Assembly: GCF_002117125.1 (NCBI RefSeq) | Contig: NZ_CP019344.1 | Location: 2,136,501-2,200,500 of the forward strand | Reading direction: 5' to 3' | DNA from: Nonlabens spongiae | GTDB taxonomy: Bacteria; Bacteroidota; Bacteroidia; Flavobacteriales; Flavobacteriaceae | Length of the DNA stretch: 64,000 nucleotides | Shown here: positions 26,708-36,399 of the stretch, one piece after another | How positions within the stretch are numbered: the stretch's first letter is position 1 | Layout of the letters: each line of letters begins with the position of its first letter | Translations under genes and position numbers: made by a program | The notes under the pieces: model-generated | What the model saw: the letters and a program-made list of their open reading frames with translations, nothing else | What the model was told of the DNA's origin: nothing | The model's database searches: none

Positions 26708-26836
26708 CGATAAATTTTTGAAAAAAAATCTCTCTAAAAATTTTCTTAACATAGTTTTAAGGTAGGTAGGTGTAACATGGTAGCAATTTTGAGGTCTGTT
26801 TAACATGCAGTCTTCGGACAATTCAATGCACTAACC

Positions 26837-27538
26837 ATGATTGAAATAAAAAACCTGCACAAATCCTATAAAACAGGGAACAATTCATTGCACGTACTTA
26901 AAGGGATCGACTTCTCTGTTAAGGAAGGTGAGCTGGTTTCCATCATGGGTTCATCTGGATCAGGAAAATCCACATTATTAAATATTTTAGGAATGCTTGA
27001 TGAAGCAGATGAAGGTAGCTACGTACTCGATAATGTCCCTATCAAAAATCTGAATGAGAAAATTGCCGCAAAATACCGCAATAAATTTTTGGGGTTCATT
27101 TTCCAATCTTTCAACCTGATCAGTTACAAAACTGCAATTGATAACGTTGCCCTACCTCTGTACTATCAGGGCGTAAGTCGTAAAGAGCGTGATGAGAAAT
27201 CCCTACACTATCTTGAAAAAGTAGGACTGGCAGACTGGGCAGACCATTTACCCAATCAACTTTCTGGTGGACAGAAACAACGTGTTGCCATCGCGCGAGC
27301 ACTTGCTAGTGACCCAAAAGTCCTTCTTGCCGATGAGCCTACCGGAGCTCTAGATACCAAAACATCTTATGAAGTCATGGACTTGATTCAGGGTATTAAC
27401 GATGAAGGGCGCACCATTCTAATCGTGACACATGAGCCTGACATTGCAGAAATGACCAAGCGCATCGTAAACCTAAAAGATGGTCGAATTATCGATGACA
27501 CTTTAGTCAATCAGATCAAAGCTGCCGCTCATGTTTAA
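26837..27538 (+). CDS. ABC transporter ATP-binding protein (MacB/LolD type)
   Basis: 233 residues, a single nucleotide-binding domain. Walker [10 protein letters not shown] (38-46), Q-loop in FQSFNLI, signature LSGGQKQR, Walker B LLADEPTG and the H-loop THEPD are present. It belongs to the MacB/LolD/FtsE group that powers mechanotransmission rather than transmembrane transport. It overlaps the next permease gene by 8 bp and starts a seven-gene run ending with tsaB. In E. coli MacB the ATPase is fused to the permease; here it is separate, and two permeases follow. Confidence 0.93.
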   Translation: MIEIKNLHKSYKTGNNSLHVLKGIDFSVKEGELVSIMGSSGSGKSTLLNILGMLDEADEGSYVLDNVPIKNLNEKIAAKYRNKFLGFIFQSFNLISYKTAIDNVALPLYYQGVSRKERDEKSLHYLEKVGLADWADHLPNQLSGGQKQRVAIARALASDPKVLLADEPTGALDTKTSYEVMDLIQGINDEGRTILIVTHEPDIAEMTKRIVNLKDGRIIDDTLVNQIKAAAHV

Positions 27539-28778
27539 TCTAGAGCGCTGGCAAGAAATATTTGAGACCATACGCAAGAATAAATTGCGTACTTTTTTAA
27601 CCAGCCTCTCAGTAGCCTCAGGGATATTCATTCTTGTAATCCTACTTGGGGTTTCTACAGGTATTGAAACGGGTGTACGCACCGAGTTTGAGCAAGATGC
27701 TACCAACAGAATTCAGGTAAGTGTACGCAGTACTACAAAAGAATATAAGGGACTTAATCCAGGCAGGAGACTACAGTTGCGCAATTCAGACTATGAAAAT
27801 CTAAATGCTAAATATGCGGAACAAATCGAGTACAAAACTCCGCTTTACAACATCTGGTCTGGACAGGTTAATTATAAAAACCAACAAGGGAACTATCGCA
27901 TAGAAGGAGCATCTCCAGATCAGCAATGGATTGAAAATGCTACCATGACCAGTGGCCGCTACCTAAATCAAAGCGACATAGATAATTCTAGAAAAGTAGC
28001 CGTGATAGGTTACCAGATGAAAGAAGATCTTTTTAAAGATGAAGACGCTATAGGAAAAACTATCATCCTTAACAACACTGTAAACTTTACGGTAGTAGGT
28101 GTTTACACAGATCCTGGAGGAACTAGAGAGGAAACAAGACTTTTTATACCCATTACTACCGCACAAAAAGTTTTCAACGCCGGAGAAAATCTCAATAGAA
28201 TTGCATACACCATTAAAATGGCAGACACCTTTGACGAGACAGTCGCGCTAAGCGCTGCAATGCGAGAAGCTATTGAACAAGATTTGAGAACGCGTTTTCA
28301 AGTTGCTCCTGACGATCGTGTTGCCATAGGGGTTTATGACACTCTAGAAGAAGCAGAAAAGGTATTTGGATTGATCGCTACGATACGATCGGTTTTCTGG
28401 TTTATAGGAATTGGTACTATCATAGCTGGTGTAGTGGGCGTGGGTAACATCATGCTTATTGTAGTTAAAGAACGGACTAAGGAAATAGGAATAAGAAAAG
28501 CGCTAGGTGCATTGCCCAGTGAAATCATCTGGATGGTGTTGCATGAATCTATTTTCATAACAAGTATTGCCGGTCTTATAGGTCTGTTCCTGGGAGTCGG
28601 TTTATTAGAAATCGTATCTCCACTTGTGGAGACTGATTTTATCAAGTATCCTAAGGTAGATTTCAATACGGCAATCACCACTGTAATCATACTGGTTGTA
28701 GCTGGTGCACTAGCTGGATTCTTCCCGGCTCGTAGAGCCGCTCACATTAAACCCATAGAAGCTTTAAGAGACGAATAA
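27531..28778 (+). CDS. ABC transporter permease (MacB/FtsX family), first copy
   Basis: 415 residues: an N-terminal membrane helix (LRTFLTSLSVASGIFILVILLG), a periplasmic MacB core domain of about 230 residues, and three C-terminal helices with the FtsX motif VKERTKEIGIRKALGA and FPARRAAHIKPIEALR at the end. It would couple ATP hydrolysis in the cytoplasm to movements of the periplasmic domain. The following gene encodes a paralogue of nearly the same length, so a heterodimer is likely (inference). Confidence 0.93.
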   Translation: MFNLERWQEIFETIRKNKLRTFLTSLSVASGIFILVILLGVSTGIETGVRTEFEQDATNRIQVSVRSTTKEYKGLNPGRRLQLRNSDYENLNAKYAEQIEYKTPLYNIWSGQVNYKNQQGNYRIEGASPDQQWIENATMTSGRYLNQSDIDNSRKVAVIGYQMKEDLFKDEDAIGKTIILNNTVNFTVVGVYTDPGGTREETRLFIPITTAQKVFNAGENLNRIAYTIKMADTFDETVALSAAMREAIEQDLRTRFQVAPDDRVAIGVYDTLEEAEKVFGLIATIRSVFWFIGIGTIIAGVVGVGNIMLIVVKERTKEIGIRKALGALPSEIIWMVLHESIFITSIAGLIGLFLGVGLLEIVSPLVETDFIKYPKVDFNTAITTVIILVVAGALAGFFPARRAAHIKPIEALRDE

Positions 28779-28779
28779 T

Positions 28780-30039
28780 ATGTTTGGTAGAGATCGATGG
28801 AACGAGATACTAGAGGCGCTCAATTCAAATAAATTGAGAACCATACTTACGGCGTTTGGGGTTTTCTGGGGAATATTTATCCTTGTGATTCTACTCGCCT
28901 TAACTAATGGGTTGAGGAATGGTGTTTCTGCAGACTTTGGTGATCGCGCCACAAATACTATGTTTATGTGGGGACAAAGTACCTCTATGGCTTATAAAGG
29001 GATGAACAAAGGTCGCCGTGTTCAATTCAAGCTCGCCGATGTAAAAGCGTTAAAAAACGAGATTCCCGATCTTAGAATTGTTTCACCACGCTTACAATTA
29101 GGTGGCTTCCGTGGAGCAAATAATGTCACCAGAGGTGACAAGACAGGAGCTTTTCAGGTGAATGGAGATTATCCAGAGTTTAAACAACAGCAGCCCATGG
29201 ATATTCTCAAAGGCCGCTGGATTAATTACTCTGATATTGACAAGGTCATGAAGACCGCTGTAATAGGCACTGGAGTTGAAAAAGGCTTATTTGATATAGG
29301 TGAAGACCCTATAGGCCAGTACATCAGTATTCAAGGAGTGAATTTCAAGGTGGTGGGCGTTTTTGATAACCCAAACAGTCAGGGAGACAGCGAGGAAGAA
29401 GCTAACAATATCTTTGTGCCATTCACCACTTTTGGAAAAGCGTTTAATTCTGGGGACAACGTGGGGTGGATGGCGATAACTGCTCATGACCACGTAAGTA
29501 TGACAGATTTGAAATCGCAAGTACTTTCTATAATGCGTGAACAGCGTGGTGTCCATCCTGATGACCAGAGAGCTATAGGAAACTTTGACCTTGCAGAACA
29601 ATTTGCAAAATTCACCGGATTGTTTGACATTTTAGGTTTTGTGGGATTCTTCGTGGGTGGTTTGGTCTTGCTTTCTGGCGGTATTGGGATTAGTAATATT
29701 ATGCTCATTGTTGTAAAGGAAAGAACTAACGAGATAGGTGTAAGAAGAGCTCTTGGGGCAACTCCTTGGAATATTAAAGCTCAGATATTGCAAGAATCTA
29801 TCGTATTGACACTCATCTCTGGACTAGCTGGGATCGCATTTGCCGCTGGAATGATTTGGATCATGAATTACTTACTAGCTCAAGCAGGAGACGTGGACAA
29901 CTTTGCAAACCCCACGGTTAACATTAACGTGGTTTTTATTGCTTTATGCATATTGATTTTAGCTGGATTACTGGCCGGCTTTATCCCCTCTTCTCGTGCA
30001 ACTAAAATGAAACCAGTAGACGCTTTAAGAACTGAATAA
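28780..30039 (+). CDS. ABC transporter permease (MacB/FtsX family), second copy
   Basis: 419 residues, same layout as the preceding gene: LRTILTAFGVFWGIFILVILLA at the first helix, MacB core domain, VKERTNEIGVRRALGATPW, and the C-terminal FIPSSRATKMKPVDALR. One base separates it from the upstream stop. The pair shares the first-helix and FtsX motifs but differs in the periplasmic domain, consistent with an old duplication giving two half-transporters. Confidence 0.93.
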   Translation: MFGRDRWNEILEALNSNKLRTILTAFGVFWGIFILVILLALTNGLRNGVSADFGDRATNTMFMWGQSTSMAYKGMNKGRRVQFKLADVKALKNEIPDLRIVSPRLQLGGFRGANNVTRGDKTGAFQVNGDYPEFKQQQPMDILKGRWINYSDIDKVMKTAVIGTGVEKGLFDIGEDPIGQYISIQGVNFKVVGVFDNPNSQGDSEEEANNIFVPFTTFGKAFNSGDNVGWMAITAHDHVSMTDLKSQVLSIMREQRGVHPDDQRAIGNFDLAEQFAKFTGLFDILGFVGFFVGGLVLLSGGIGISNIMLIVVKERTNEIGVRRALGATPWNIKAQILQESIVLTLISGLAGIAFAAGMIWIMNYLLAQAGDVDNFANPTVNINVVFIALCILILAGLLAGFIPSSRATKMKPVDALRTE

Positions 30040-30061
30040 CACAAGTAACTACCATTAATAC

Positions 30062-31234
30062 ATGAAACGTACAGGAACCATCATCACGTTGTTGATCATT
30101 TTTACGGCCGCAGCCGTAGGAATCTGGTATATATATTCTAAAGATCTAGAAGATCCAGAAGTATATCAAACTGAAACCGCTAGCGAGCAAACCATCATTA
30201 AGGAAACGGTCGCAACCGGTAACATAGTACCCAAAGAAGAAATTAACATCAAGCCCAATATCTCAGGAGTTATTGATAAAATTCACGTGGAGGCAGGTGA
30301 ATTTGTTGAGGCAGGAGATCTAATTGCAGAAATCAAGGTTGTTCCTAATATCAACTCTTTGACGAGCGCTAAGAACAGCATTGCGGCGCAGCAAACATCT
30401 GTGGAAACGGCGCGCCTTGCCATGGAAAATCAAAAAGCGATTTATGACCGTCAGAAAACGCTTTTTGACAAAGGAGTGATTTCTGCAAACGATTTTGATC
30501 TTGCCCAAAATAATTACAATAATGCCGTACAGCGGTATAAGCAAGAACAAGTCGCTCTGAGGGGGAACCAACAGAATTTTGATATTATAAAGACCGGTAC
30601 CACCTCTGGTTTAAGCGAGTATGCAAACACAAATGTTCGTGCCACCGTTTCTGGAATGGTTCTGGACGTACCGGTAAAAGAAGGTAATCAGGTCATTGAA
30701 GCAAATAACTTTAATGAAGGTACTTCTATCGCAACCATTGCAGATGTTACCAAAATGATTTTTGAGGGTAAGGTAGACGAGAGTGAGGTAGGTAAGATCA
30801 AAGAAGGTCTCCCGCTTGAAATTACCGTAGGCGCTTACGATAACCGCAAGTATGAAGCAATTCTAGATTACATCGCACCTAAAGGTGTTGCAGAAAATGG
30901 TGCCATTCAGTTTTCTATAAAAGGAACGCTTAAAGAGATAGAAAAAGACAGCGCTTTTGTAAGAGCTGGTTTGAGTGCAAACGCAAGCATCATTCTCGAT
31001 AAGGCAGACAGTGTACTTTCTGTTAAAGAAGGGCTTATACAGTACGATCCTGAAACTAAACAACCCTATGTAGAAATTGCAATTGGCGACCAGACCTTTG
31101 AGCGCCGCGATGTAACTTTAGGATTGAGCGATGGTATTTACGTAGAAATCAAGGATGGGATTTCTAAGGAGGATAAGCTCAAAATCTGGAATCCACTTAA
31201 GGCTCCACAGGGCCGTGGTGGATATGGTGGCTAA
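30062..31234 (+). CDS. Periplasmic adaptor (HlyD/MacA family), first copy
   Basis: 390 residues. One N-terminal membrane anchor (about 7-25), a barrel-sandwich hybrid (ATGNIVPKEEINIKPNISG) interrupted by a coiled-coil hairpin (about 95-160), and a beta-barrel plus membrane-proximal domain. MacA-type adaptors bridge the permease to a TolC channel. It follows the permease pair by 22 bp. The last residues (PQGRGGYGG) are glycine-rich. It is one of two adaptors in this operon. Confidence 0.9.
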   Translation: MKRTGTIITLLIIFTAAAVGIWYIYSKDLEDPEVYQTETASEQTIIKETVATGNIVPKEEINIKPNISGVIDKIHVEAGEFVEAGDLIAEIKVVPNINSLTSAKNSIAAQQTSVETARLAMENQKAIYDRQKTLFDKGVISANDFDLAQNNYNNAVQRYKQEQVALRGNQQNFDIIKTGTTSGLSEYANTNVRATVSGMVLDVPVKEGNQVIEANNFNEGTSIATIADVTKMIFEGKVDESEVGKIKEGLPLEITVGAYDNRKYEAILDYIAPKGVAENGAIQFSIKGTLKEIEKDSAFVRAGLSANASIILDKADSVLSVKEGLIQYDPETKQPYVEIAIGDQTFERRDVTLGLSDGIYVEIKDGISKEDKLKIWNPLKAPQGRGGYGG

Positions 31235-31282
31235 TTTTGTAACAAAAAATAATTTCTCGACACAAACAACCAGAGTACGATT

Positions 31283-32848
31283 ATGAAAAACTATATAATT
31301 TACGGATTAGCTTTTTTGGGTCTCGCTTTCACGCCTGTCCGCCGGAGCAAGCACAACAGCTATTACTATCTCGCTTTCGCGAAAGCGTGCCTATTCATAC
31401 TATTTTTAGGAATTAGCGTAGGAGGAAAAGCGCAAACCACACAAACCATTGAAAGCAACGCCAAGAAGTGGACGTTGAGAGAATGTGTAGAATATGCTCT
31501 TGACAACAATATCTCAATCAAGCAAAGTGAACTGGATCTAGAAGCTGCAGATGCTGACAAACTTGATGCGTTAGGAGGTTTATTGCCTACTCTTAACGGT
31601 AGCGCGAGTGTTTCAGAAAATACTGGTTTGAGTTTCAACCCGGTTACTAACAATGCTCAAACTACCACATTTTTATCGGTAACTGGTAGGGTTAATGTAG
31701 GTTATAATGTTTTTGATGGTTTAAGAAATATCAGACAAGTGCAAAGGGCTGACATCGCTAAGCTTGCGAGTCAGTACCGCCTTGATAAAATGAAGGATGA
31801 CATTTCTTTGTTTGTGGCAAATAATTATCTCCAGATACTTACTAACAAGGCTAATCTTAAAACCCTCGTAGCTCAAAATGAGGTAACTCTTCAACAAATA
31901 GATCAAACGCAAGAATTAGTTGATGCTGGGCAGTTGCCTCAGGGTGATTTACTGGAAATCCAAGCTCAAGATGCCACGGAACAGCAGCAGATCATTGCCG
32001 CAGAAAATGCTGTGACTATAAGTAAAGTAAGCCTGGCCCAGCTTCTATTACTGGATGACTATGCAAGTTTTGACATAGTGGATAGCGATTTTGAAATCAT
32101 CGACGAGAGTTTTTCAGAAAAACCAGTGAATGAATTAATTAATGCAGCCGAAGAAAATCGCTCTGAAGTCATCATCGCCGAAAAAAATGTCGAGCTCGCA
32201 GAAAAAGATCTTCAAATTGCCAGAGGAGCTTATTACCCTACAATTAGCGCATTCTTTGGATATGATACGAGATATACAGACGCCACCTCTTTTGATACAC
32301 GCCTGGCTGATCCTGATAATCCTACCACTACACGTGAGATAGGATTCGTAGAAGGTACAGGCCAGAGCGTTTTAAGTGAAGTTCCTAACACTGAAACTGT
32401 AGTAGTAGGTGCAGATCCATTTGTAGAACAATTGTATCTCAACGATGGTATAGGATATGGCTTTTCTCTCAATGTACCTATTTTTAATGGTTTTAGTGTA
32501 CGCAGTCGAGTGCAACGCAGTAAAGTAAATCTAGAACGTACCAGATACCAGCTGGAGCAAGCAAAGTTAGATCTGGAAAGCAATGTGTATCAAGCTTATG
32601 TTGACGCTCAAGGTTCAAAAAAGGCATATGAGGCAGCACAAAAAGCACTGGAATCTCAAGAATTAGCATATGATTATGCTGAGGAGCGCTATAATGTAGG
32701 CCTTACTAATGCGTTTGACTTCAGTCAGAGTAAACTCCGTTACAACAACGCAAAAATCAGCTTGAACCAGGCTAAGTTTGACTACTTATTTAGACTTAAA
32801 GTTTTGGAACTTTATTTTGGGGTAGAACCAAGTGAATTGAAATTATAA
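31283..32848 (+). CDS. TolC family outer membrane efflux protein with disrupted signal peptide
   Basis: 521 residues. The mature part (WTLRECVEYALDNNISIKQSELDLE onward; two OEP repeats, RYNVGLTNAFDFSQSKLRYNNA) is a typical TolC protomer forming an outer-membrane and periplasmic tunnel. The N-terminus is unusual: 45 residues up to VGGKAQ, in which two hydrophobic pieces are split by TPVRRSKHNSYYY plus AFAKA. The insert is DNA with two copies of a CGCTTTC motif, one being the palindrome at 31375-31384. Whether export still works from this start, or from an internal one, is open. Confidence 0.9.
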   Translation: MKNYIIYGLAFLGLAFTPVRRSKHNSYYYLAFAKACLFILFLGISVGGKAQTTQTIESNAKKWTLRECVEYALDNNISIKQSELDLEAADADKLDALGGLLPTLNGSASVSENTGLSFNPVTNNAQTTTFLSVTGRVNVGYNVFDGLRNIRQVQRADIAKLASQYRLDKMKDDISLFVANNYLQILTNKANLKTLVAQNEVTLQQIDQTQELVDAGQLPQGDLLEIQAQDATEQQQIIAAENAVTISKVSLAQLLLLDDYASFDIVDSDFEIIDESFSEKPVNELINAAEENRSEVIIAEKNVELAEKDLQIARGAYYPTISAFFGYDTRYTDATSFDTRLADPDNPTTTREIGFVEGTGQSVLSEVPNTETVVVGADPFVEQLYLNDGIGYGFSLNVPIFNGFSVRSRVQRSKVNLERTRYQLEQAKLDLESNVYQAYVDAQGSKKAYEAAQKALESQELAYDYAEERYNVGLTNAFDFSQSKLRYNNAKISLNQAKFDYLFRLKVLELYFGVEPSELKL

Positions 32849-32852
32849 AATT

Positions 32853-34139
32853 ATGAAAAAAACGGTAATCATTCTAGCAATTATAGCAGTGCTTGCAGTA
32901 GCTGCCTATTTTGTATTCTCCTCAGGGAATAAAGAAGATGGGACGCTGGTGGAAGTAATGCCGGTAGAAACAATGAATGTAACCGAAACGGTAAGTGCGA
33001 CCGGTAAAATTAAACCTGAAGTTGAGGTAAGCATCTCTCCTGAGGTTCCAGGTGAGATCATTGAATTACCTATCAAAGAAGGTCAAAAAGTGGAAAAGGG
33101 TGATATTCTCGCCCGTATCAATCCTGATTTATTACAATCCAGCGTGAGCAGGTCTCGGGCAGGATTGGCAAACGCACAAGCTGGCTACCAGCAGGCACGC
33201 GCTTCTCTTGCCGAAGCAAAAGCTAATTACCAGCGCAGCACCAAACTTTTTGAAAAAGGTGTTATTTCGCAAGCAGATTATGACACGGCTACCGCAAACT
33301 ACGAGCGCGCTCAAGCCGCTGAACGTTCTGCTTACTATTCTGTACAAAGCGCTGGGGCAACGGTAAATGAATCTACTGATAATTTGGGCCGTACCACAAT
33401 ATACGCTCCCATGACTGGAATCATTTCCCTTCTAGCGGTAGAATTAGGTGAACGCGTTGTAGGAACCCAGCAAATGGCAGGAACTGAATTGCTCAGAGTA
33501 GCAGATCTTTCTCGCATGGAGGTGGAAGTAGATGTCAATGAAAATGATATTGTAAAGATAGAGGTAGGTGACGAGGCCATTGTAGAAGTAGATGCCTACT
33601 TGAAAAAACAATTCAGAGGCCAGGTTACTGAAATCGCAAACACCGCTAGTGGACAACTGACGGCTGACCAAGTAACAAACTTCAAAGTAAAGGTGCGCAT
33701 TTTACCAGAAAGCTATCAAGACCTGCTTGAAGGTAAAGGTGAAAATTACAGCCCATTCAAGCCAGGTATGACCGCAACCGTGGACATCATCACAGAAGTA
33801 GCTGAAAATGCTATTGCAGTGCCCATCAGCTCTATTGTGGTAAAAAATGATACGACTGAGAAGAAACGCAGAAAAGATATCAGCATAAACGCAGAGAAGT
33901 TTGAATGTGTCTATCTCGCAAAAGATGGAAAAGCTGATTTACAAGTGGTCACTACAGGTATTCAAGATGATAAAAACATCGTAGTACTTTCAGGACTTGA
34001 GAAAGGTGATCAAGTCATCACTGGACCATATCGTACTGTTACAAACATCCTAAAATCTGGGAAGAAAGTACGCAGCAAAAAAGATCGCTCCTCACGCGAT
34101 GTAGAAACTGATCAAGAAGAGGTATCAGAAGAAGATTAA
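32853..34139 (+). CDS. Periplasmic adaptor (HlyD/MacA family), second copy
   Basis: 428 residues with an N-terminal anchor (VIILAIIAVLAVAAYFVF), lipoyl-like half (ATGKIKPEVEVSISPEVPGEI), a long alpha-hairpin (about 90-160), the second half TTIYAPMTGIISLLAVELGERVVG, a beta-barrel and a charged C-terminal tail (KKDRSSRDVETDQEEVSEED). It follows the TolC gene by 4 bp. Two adaptors with one TolC and two permeases suggests either a mixed adaptor hexamer or that the channel is shared by another transporter (inference). Confidence 0.9.
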   Translation: MKKTVIILAIIAVLAVAAYFVFSSGNKEDGTLVEVMPVETMNVTETVSATGKIKPEVEVSISPEVPGEIIELPIKEGQKVEKGDILARINPDLLQSSVSRSRAGLANAQAGYQQARASLAEAKANYQRSTKLFEKGVISQADYDTATANYERAQAAERSAYYSVQSAGATVNESTDNLGRTTIYAPMTGIISLLAVELGERVVGTQQMAGTELLRVADLSRMEVEVDVNENDIVKIEVGDEAIVEVDAYLKKQFRGQVTEIANTASGQLTADQVTNFKVKVRILPESYQDLLEGKGENYSPFKPGMTATVDIITEVAENAIAVPISSIVVKNDTTEKKRRKDISINAEKFECVYLAKDGKADLQVVTTGIQDDKNIVVLSGLEKGDQVITGPYRTVTNILKSGKKVRSKKDRSSRDVETDQEEVSEED

Positions 34140-34141
34140 GC

Positions 34142-34822
34142 ATGCACATTCTTTGTATAGAAACTACATCTACTAACTGTAGTGTTGCGCTCGCTGGCGA
34201 AAGCGGGAACTTTTCAAACTCCCTCGGTATTTCTAATTGCATCGATCTCATAGAAGATCAGAGTGACAATTACTCTCACGGTGAAAGGCTGCATGTTTTC
34301 ATAGAGCAGATTTTAAACCGCAATGAAATTCAGACTAAAGATTTGAGTGCTATAGCTGTGAGCGCTGGACCTGGCTCCTATACTGGATTGCGCATAGGCG
34401 TTTCAGCGGCAAAAGGTTTGTGCTACGCCCTAGACATACCATTAATCTCGATTGATACACTCACCGCCCTCTCTTTTCAGAACAATTCTGATATTGAAAA
34501 ATGCATCACTTTTCTTGATGCCAGGCGTATGGAAGTATATGCGCGAGTATTTCAAAATAACCTACCGCAGACTGAAGTTGAGGCTGTTGTTTTAGATCAA
34601 AATAGTTTTTCAGAGTATTTTAACGAGCCAACGGTTATTCTAGGAACAGGAGTTTCCAAGTTTGAAGATATCATCGAAAATCAGAATGTACGTATTCAAA
34701 CCTCTCGCCCTACAGCTTTAACCATGTGTGACCTTGCAGTGGAAAAATTCCGTAATCAAGAGTTTGAGAAAGATGTTGCCTACTTTGAACCCTTCTACCT
34801 GAAAGAGTTCAAAGCTGGTTGA
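34142..34822 (+). CDS. tsaB: tRNA threonylcarbamoyladenosine biosynthesis protein TsaB
   Basis: 226 residues of the ASKHA fold: ILCIETTSTNCSVALA at the start, SAGPGSYTGLRIGVSAAKGL, and LDARRMEVYARVF. TsaB partners TsaD and TsaE in making the t6A37 modification of ANN-decoding tRNAs. It starts 2 bp after the second adaptor gene, so it is probably transcribed with the efflux operon as well as perhaps from its own promoter. The segment at 34187-34206 resembles the common palindrome but only loosely. Confidence 0.92.
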   Translation: MHILCIETTSTNCSVALAGESGNFSNSLGISNCIDLIEDQSDNYSHGERLHVFIEQILNRNEIQTKDLSAIAVSAGPGSYTGLRIGVSAAKGLCYALDIPLISIDTLTALSFQNNSDIEKCITFLDARRMEVYARVFQNNLPQTEVEAVVLDQNSFSEYFNEPTVILGTGVSKFEDIIENQNVRIQTSRPTALTMCDLAVEKFRNQEFEKDVAYFEPFYLKEFKAG

Positions 34823-34940
34823 TTCATTCCACAATCTTATTCTTACGTAAAAATCTGTTAAGAACTAATTCTTTAGCGGATAACATTTCTCCCTATTGAG
34901 CGTTAAATTTATAGAAAAAAGCAGATCAAAACTCTTAACT

Positions 34941-35168
34941 ATGAGCCCTAAAGTGCGCGTCTTTCTAATCTACGGGATCAGTTTCCTAGCAATTTTTCTG
35001 ATCGTACGATTTATTACGGTTCAGTTTGTGGAAGAAAGCATCTGGACTACGATCATCCCTATAGGAGCAAGCATGATTTTTTCTCCAAAACCACACGTAG
35101 AGCAATCTCAAAGTGGTAAGGAGTACGGGTTAAAATCTATTTTTTCAAAAAAGATAATTAGGTTCTAA
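34941..35168 (+). CDS. Small hypothetical membrane protein
   Basis: 75 residues from the ATG at 34941; a TTG at 34896 would add 15 residues. One hydrophobic stretch (FLIYGISFLAIFLIVRFITV), then IGASMIFSPKPHVEQSQSGKEYG and a basic end. Related small proteins of unknown function are, from memory, common in flavobacteria. It forms a pair with the next small membrane gene, 18 bp downstream. Confidence 0.65.
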   Translation: MSPKVRVFLIYGISFLAIFLIVRFITVQFVEESIWTTIIPIGASMIFSPKPHVEQSQSGKEYGLKSIFSKKIIRF

Positions 35169-35185
35169 CTATAAAAATTCAGGCT

Positions 35186-35428
35186 ATGGATCTCAAAAAA
35201 AGAATTTTCAAAATCCGAATGATCAAATTGGTTGCTCTAGCTACGGTAATTATGACCAGCGCAGCTCTGATCTATTTTATATGGAAACATCAAGGAGCAT
35301 CGTTCAGCCCTAATGACTGCCTGATTTTATTATCTCTAGCTGTATTTGTCTTATGCGGTTTGCTGGGAATCAATAACAGTGAACGCAAGCTGTACAATTT
35401 GAAAAACGATATGGATTATAAGATTTAG
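35186..35428 (+). CDS. Small hypothetical protein with two membrane helices
   Basis: 80 residues: basic N-terminus, two hydrophobic helices (about 13-31 and 45-62), charged tail ending NDMDYKI. Not assigned to a family. Its stop overlaps the stop of the convergent ABC ATPase gene by four bases, so no independent terminator lies between them. Confidence 0.6.
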   Translation: MDLKKRIFKIRMIKLVALATVIMTSAALIYFIWKHQGASFSPNDCLILLSLAVFVLCGLLGINNSERKLYNLKNDMDYKI

Positions 35429-36375
35429 GAATTAAGGTCAATCCTGATATTCTTACCTAATTCAAATTTTTCGACACTTTTTAGATAAACTCTTTTTTCT
35501 TTATAATCAGCTGCTATCAAATAGTCTCTACCAGTCCAGAAACTTTTCTCAACCTCGACTTCTATCCCGCCTTTTTCAACTTCAACCAGTTGATGTGGAT
35601 ACAAAATCAGTGTCTCCTTTTTTCCAAAAAGTGATCCGTCCAACTCTGTGACCTCATCAAAAAGGGATGCACAATACACGTTTTTTGGATCAGAATACAC
35701 CTTATGAGTTGAGCGGTAGTCTTCTATTTTTCCTGAGCGCAGGATCAATGTCTCATCTGTAAAAGAAAGCACATCATCTTTATCGTGAGTGGCGATGATG
35801 CAACTTATCTGATGCGCTTCAAGATATTCAAACAGTCTACGTCTCAAATCATTCTTTCTAAAATTGTCTATATGCGAGAAAGGCTCATCCAGCAGCCACA
35901 ATTTGGGCTCTTGAGCTAAAGCCTTTGCGATGGCGACTCGCTGTTTCTGACCTCCTGATAGGTTCTTAACTTTACGAGAACCGTAAGCTGCAAGATCCAC
36001 GACATTCAGCAATTCATGAATCCGAGATTCACGATCATCTGTTTGAATGGACAGGTGTTCACCTACGTTTTCAAATACAGTGGTATAGGGCATTAATTCA
36101 AATTCCTGTGGCACATATTTCATCATCTCATGACCTGCGATGAGCGTGTCCTCAGCTCCTTTCAATGGCTCACCGTTCCACATCACTTCTTGCCTATCAT
36201 ACGGCAATAAACCATAGATGAATTTAAGCAAGGTCGTTTTTCCACAACCGCTTTCTCCCATGATAGCGAGAGAATGACCTTGGTCTAAGTCTATGGAAAT
36301 ATTCTTGAGCAGCTCGATGCGTTTATCACCAGTTTTGGTAGCAACGCTATATGAAATATCTCTTACTTGCAGCAT
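35425..36375 (-). CDS. ABC transporter ATP-binding protein
   Basis: 316 residues from the ATG at 36375; a GTG one codon earlier is possible. Walker A GESGCGKTT, signature LSGGQKQR, Walker B LWLLDEPF and THDKDDVLSFTDE are clear. After the ATPase domain about 90 residues follow (LILYPHQLVEVEKGG, VYLKSVEKF) that resemble the TOBE-like regulatory extension of importers. No permease or binding protein gene is adjacent, so the substrate is unknown. It ends 3' of the membrane MutS-like gene, 24 bp away on the same strand. Confidence 0.85.
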   Translation of the reverse strand: MLQVRDISYSVATKTGDKRIELLKNISIDLDQGHSLAIMGESGCGKTTLLKFIYGLLPYDRQEVMWNGEPLKGAEDTLIAGHEMMKYVPQEFELMPYTTVFENVGEHLSIQTDDRESRIHELLNVVDLAAYGSRKVKNLSGGQKQRVAIAKALAQEPKLWLLDEPFSHIDNFRKNDLRRRLFEYLEAHQISCIIATHDKDDVLSFTDETLILRSGKIEDYRSTHKVYSDPKNVYCASLFDEVTELDGSLFGKKETLILYPHQLVEVEKGGIEVEVEKSFWTGRDYLIAADYKEKRVYLKSVEKFELGKNIRIDLNS

Positions 36376-36399
36376 CACTAAACTATTTCCTCAGACCCC

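Noticed and set aside
34187..34206. CTCGCTGGCGAAAGCGGG in tsaB
   Set aside because: Only the right half matches; conserved TsaB coding explains it.
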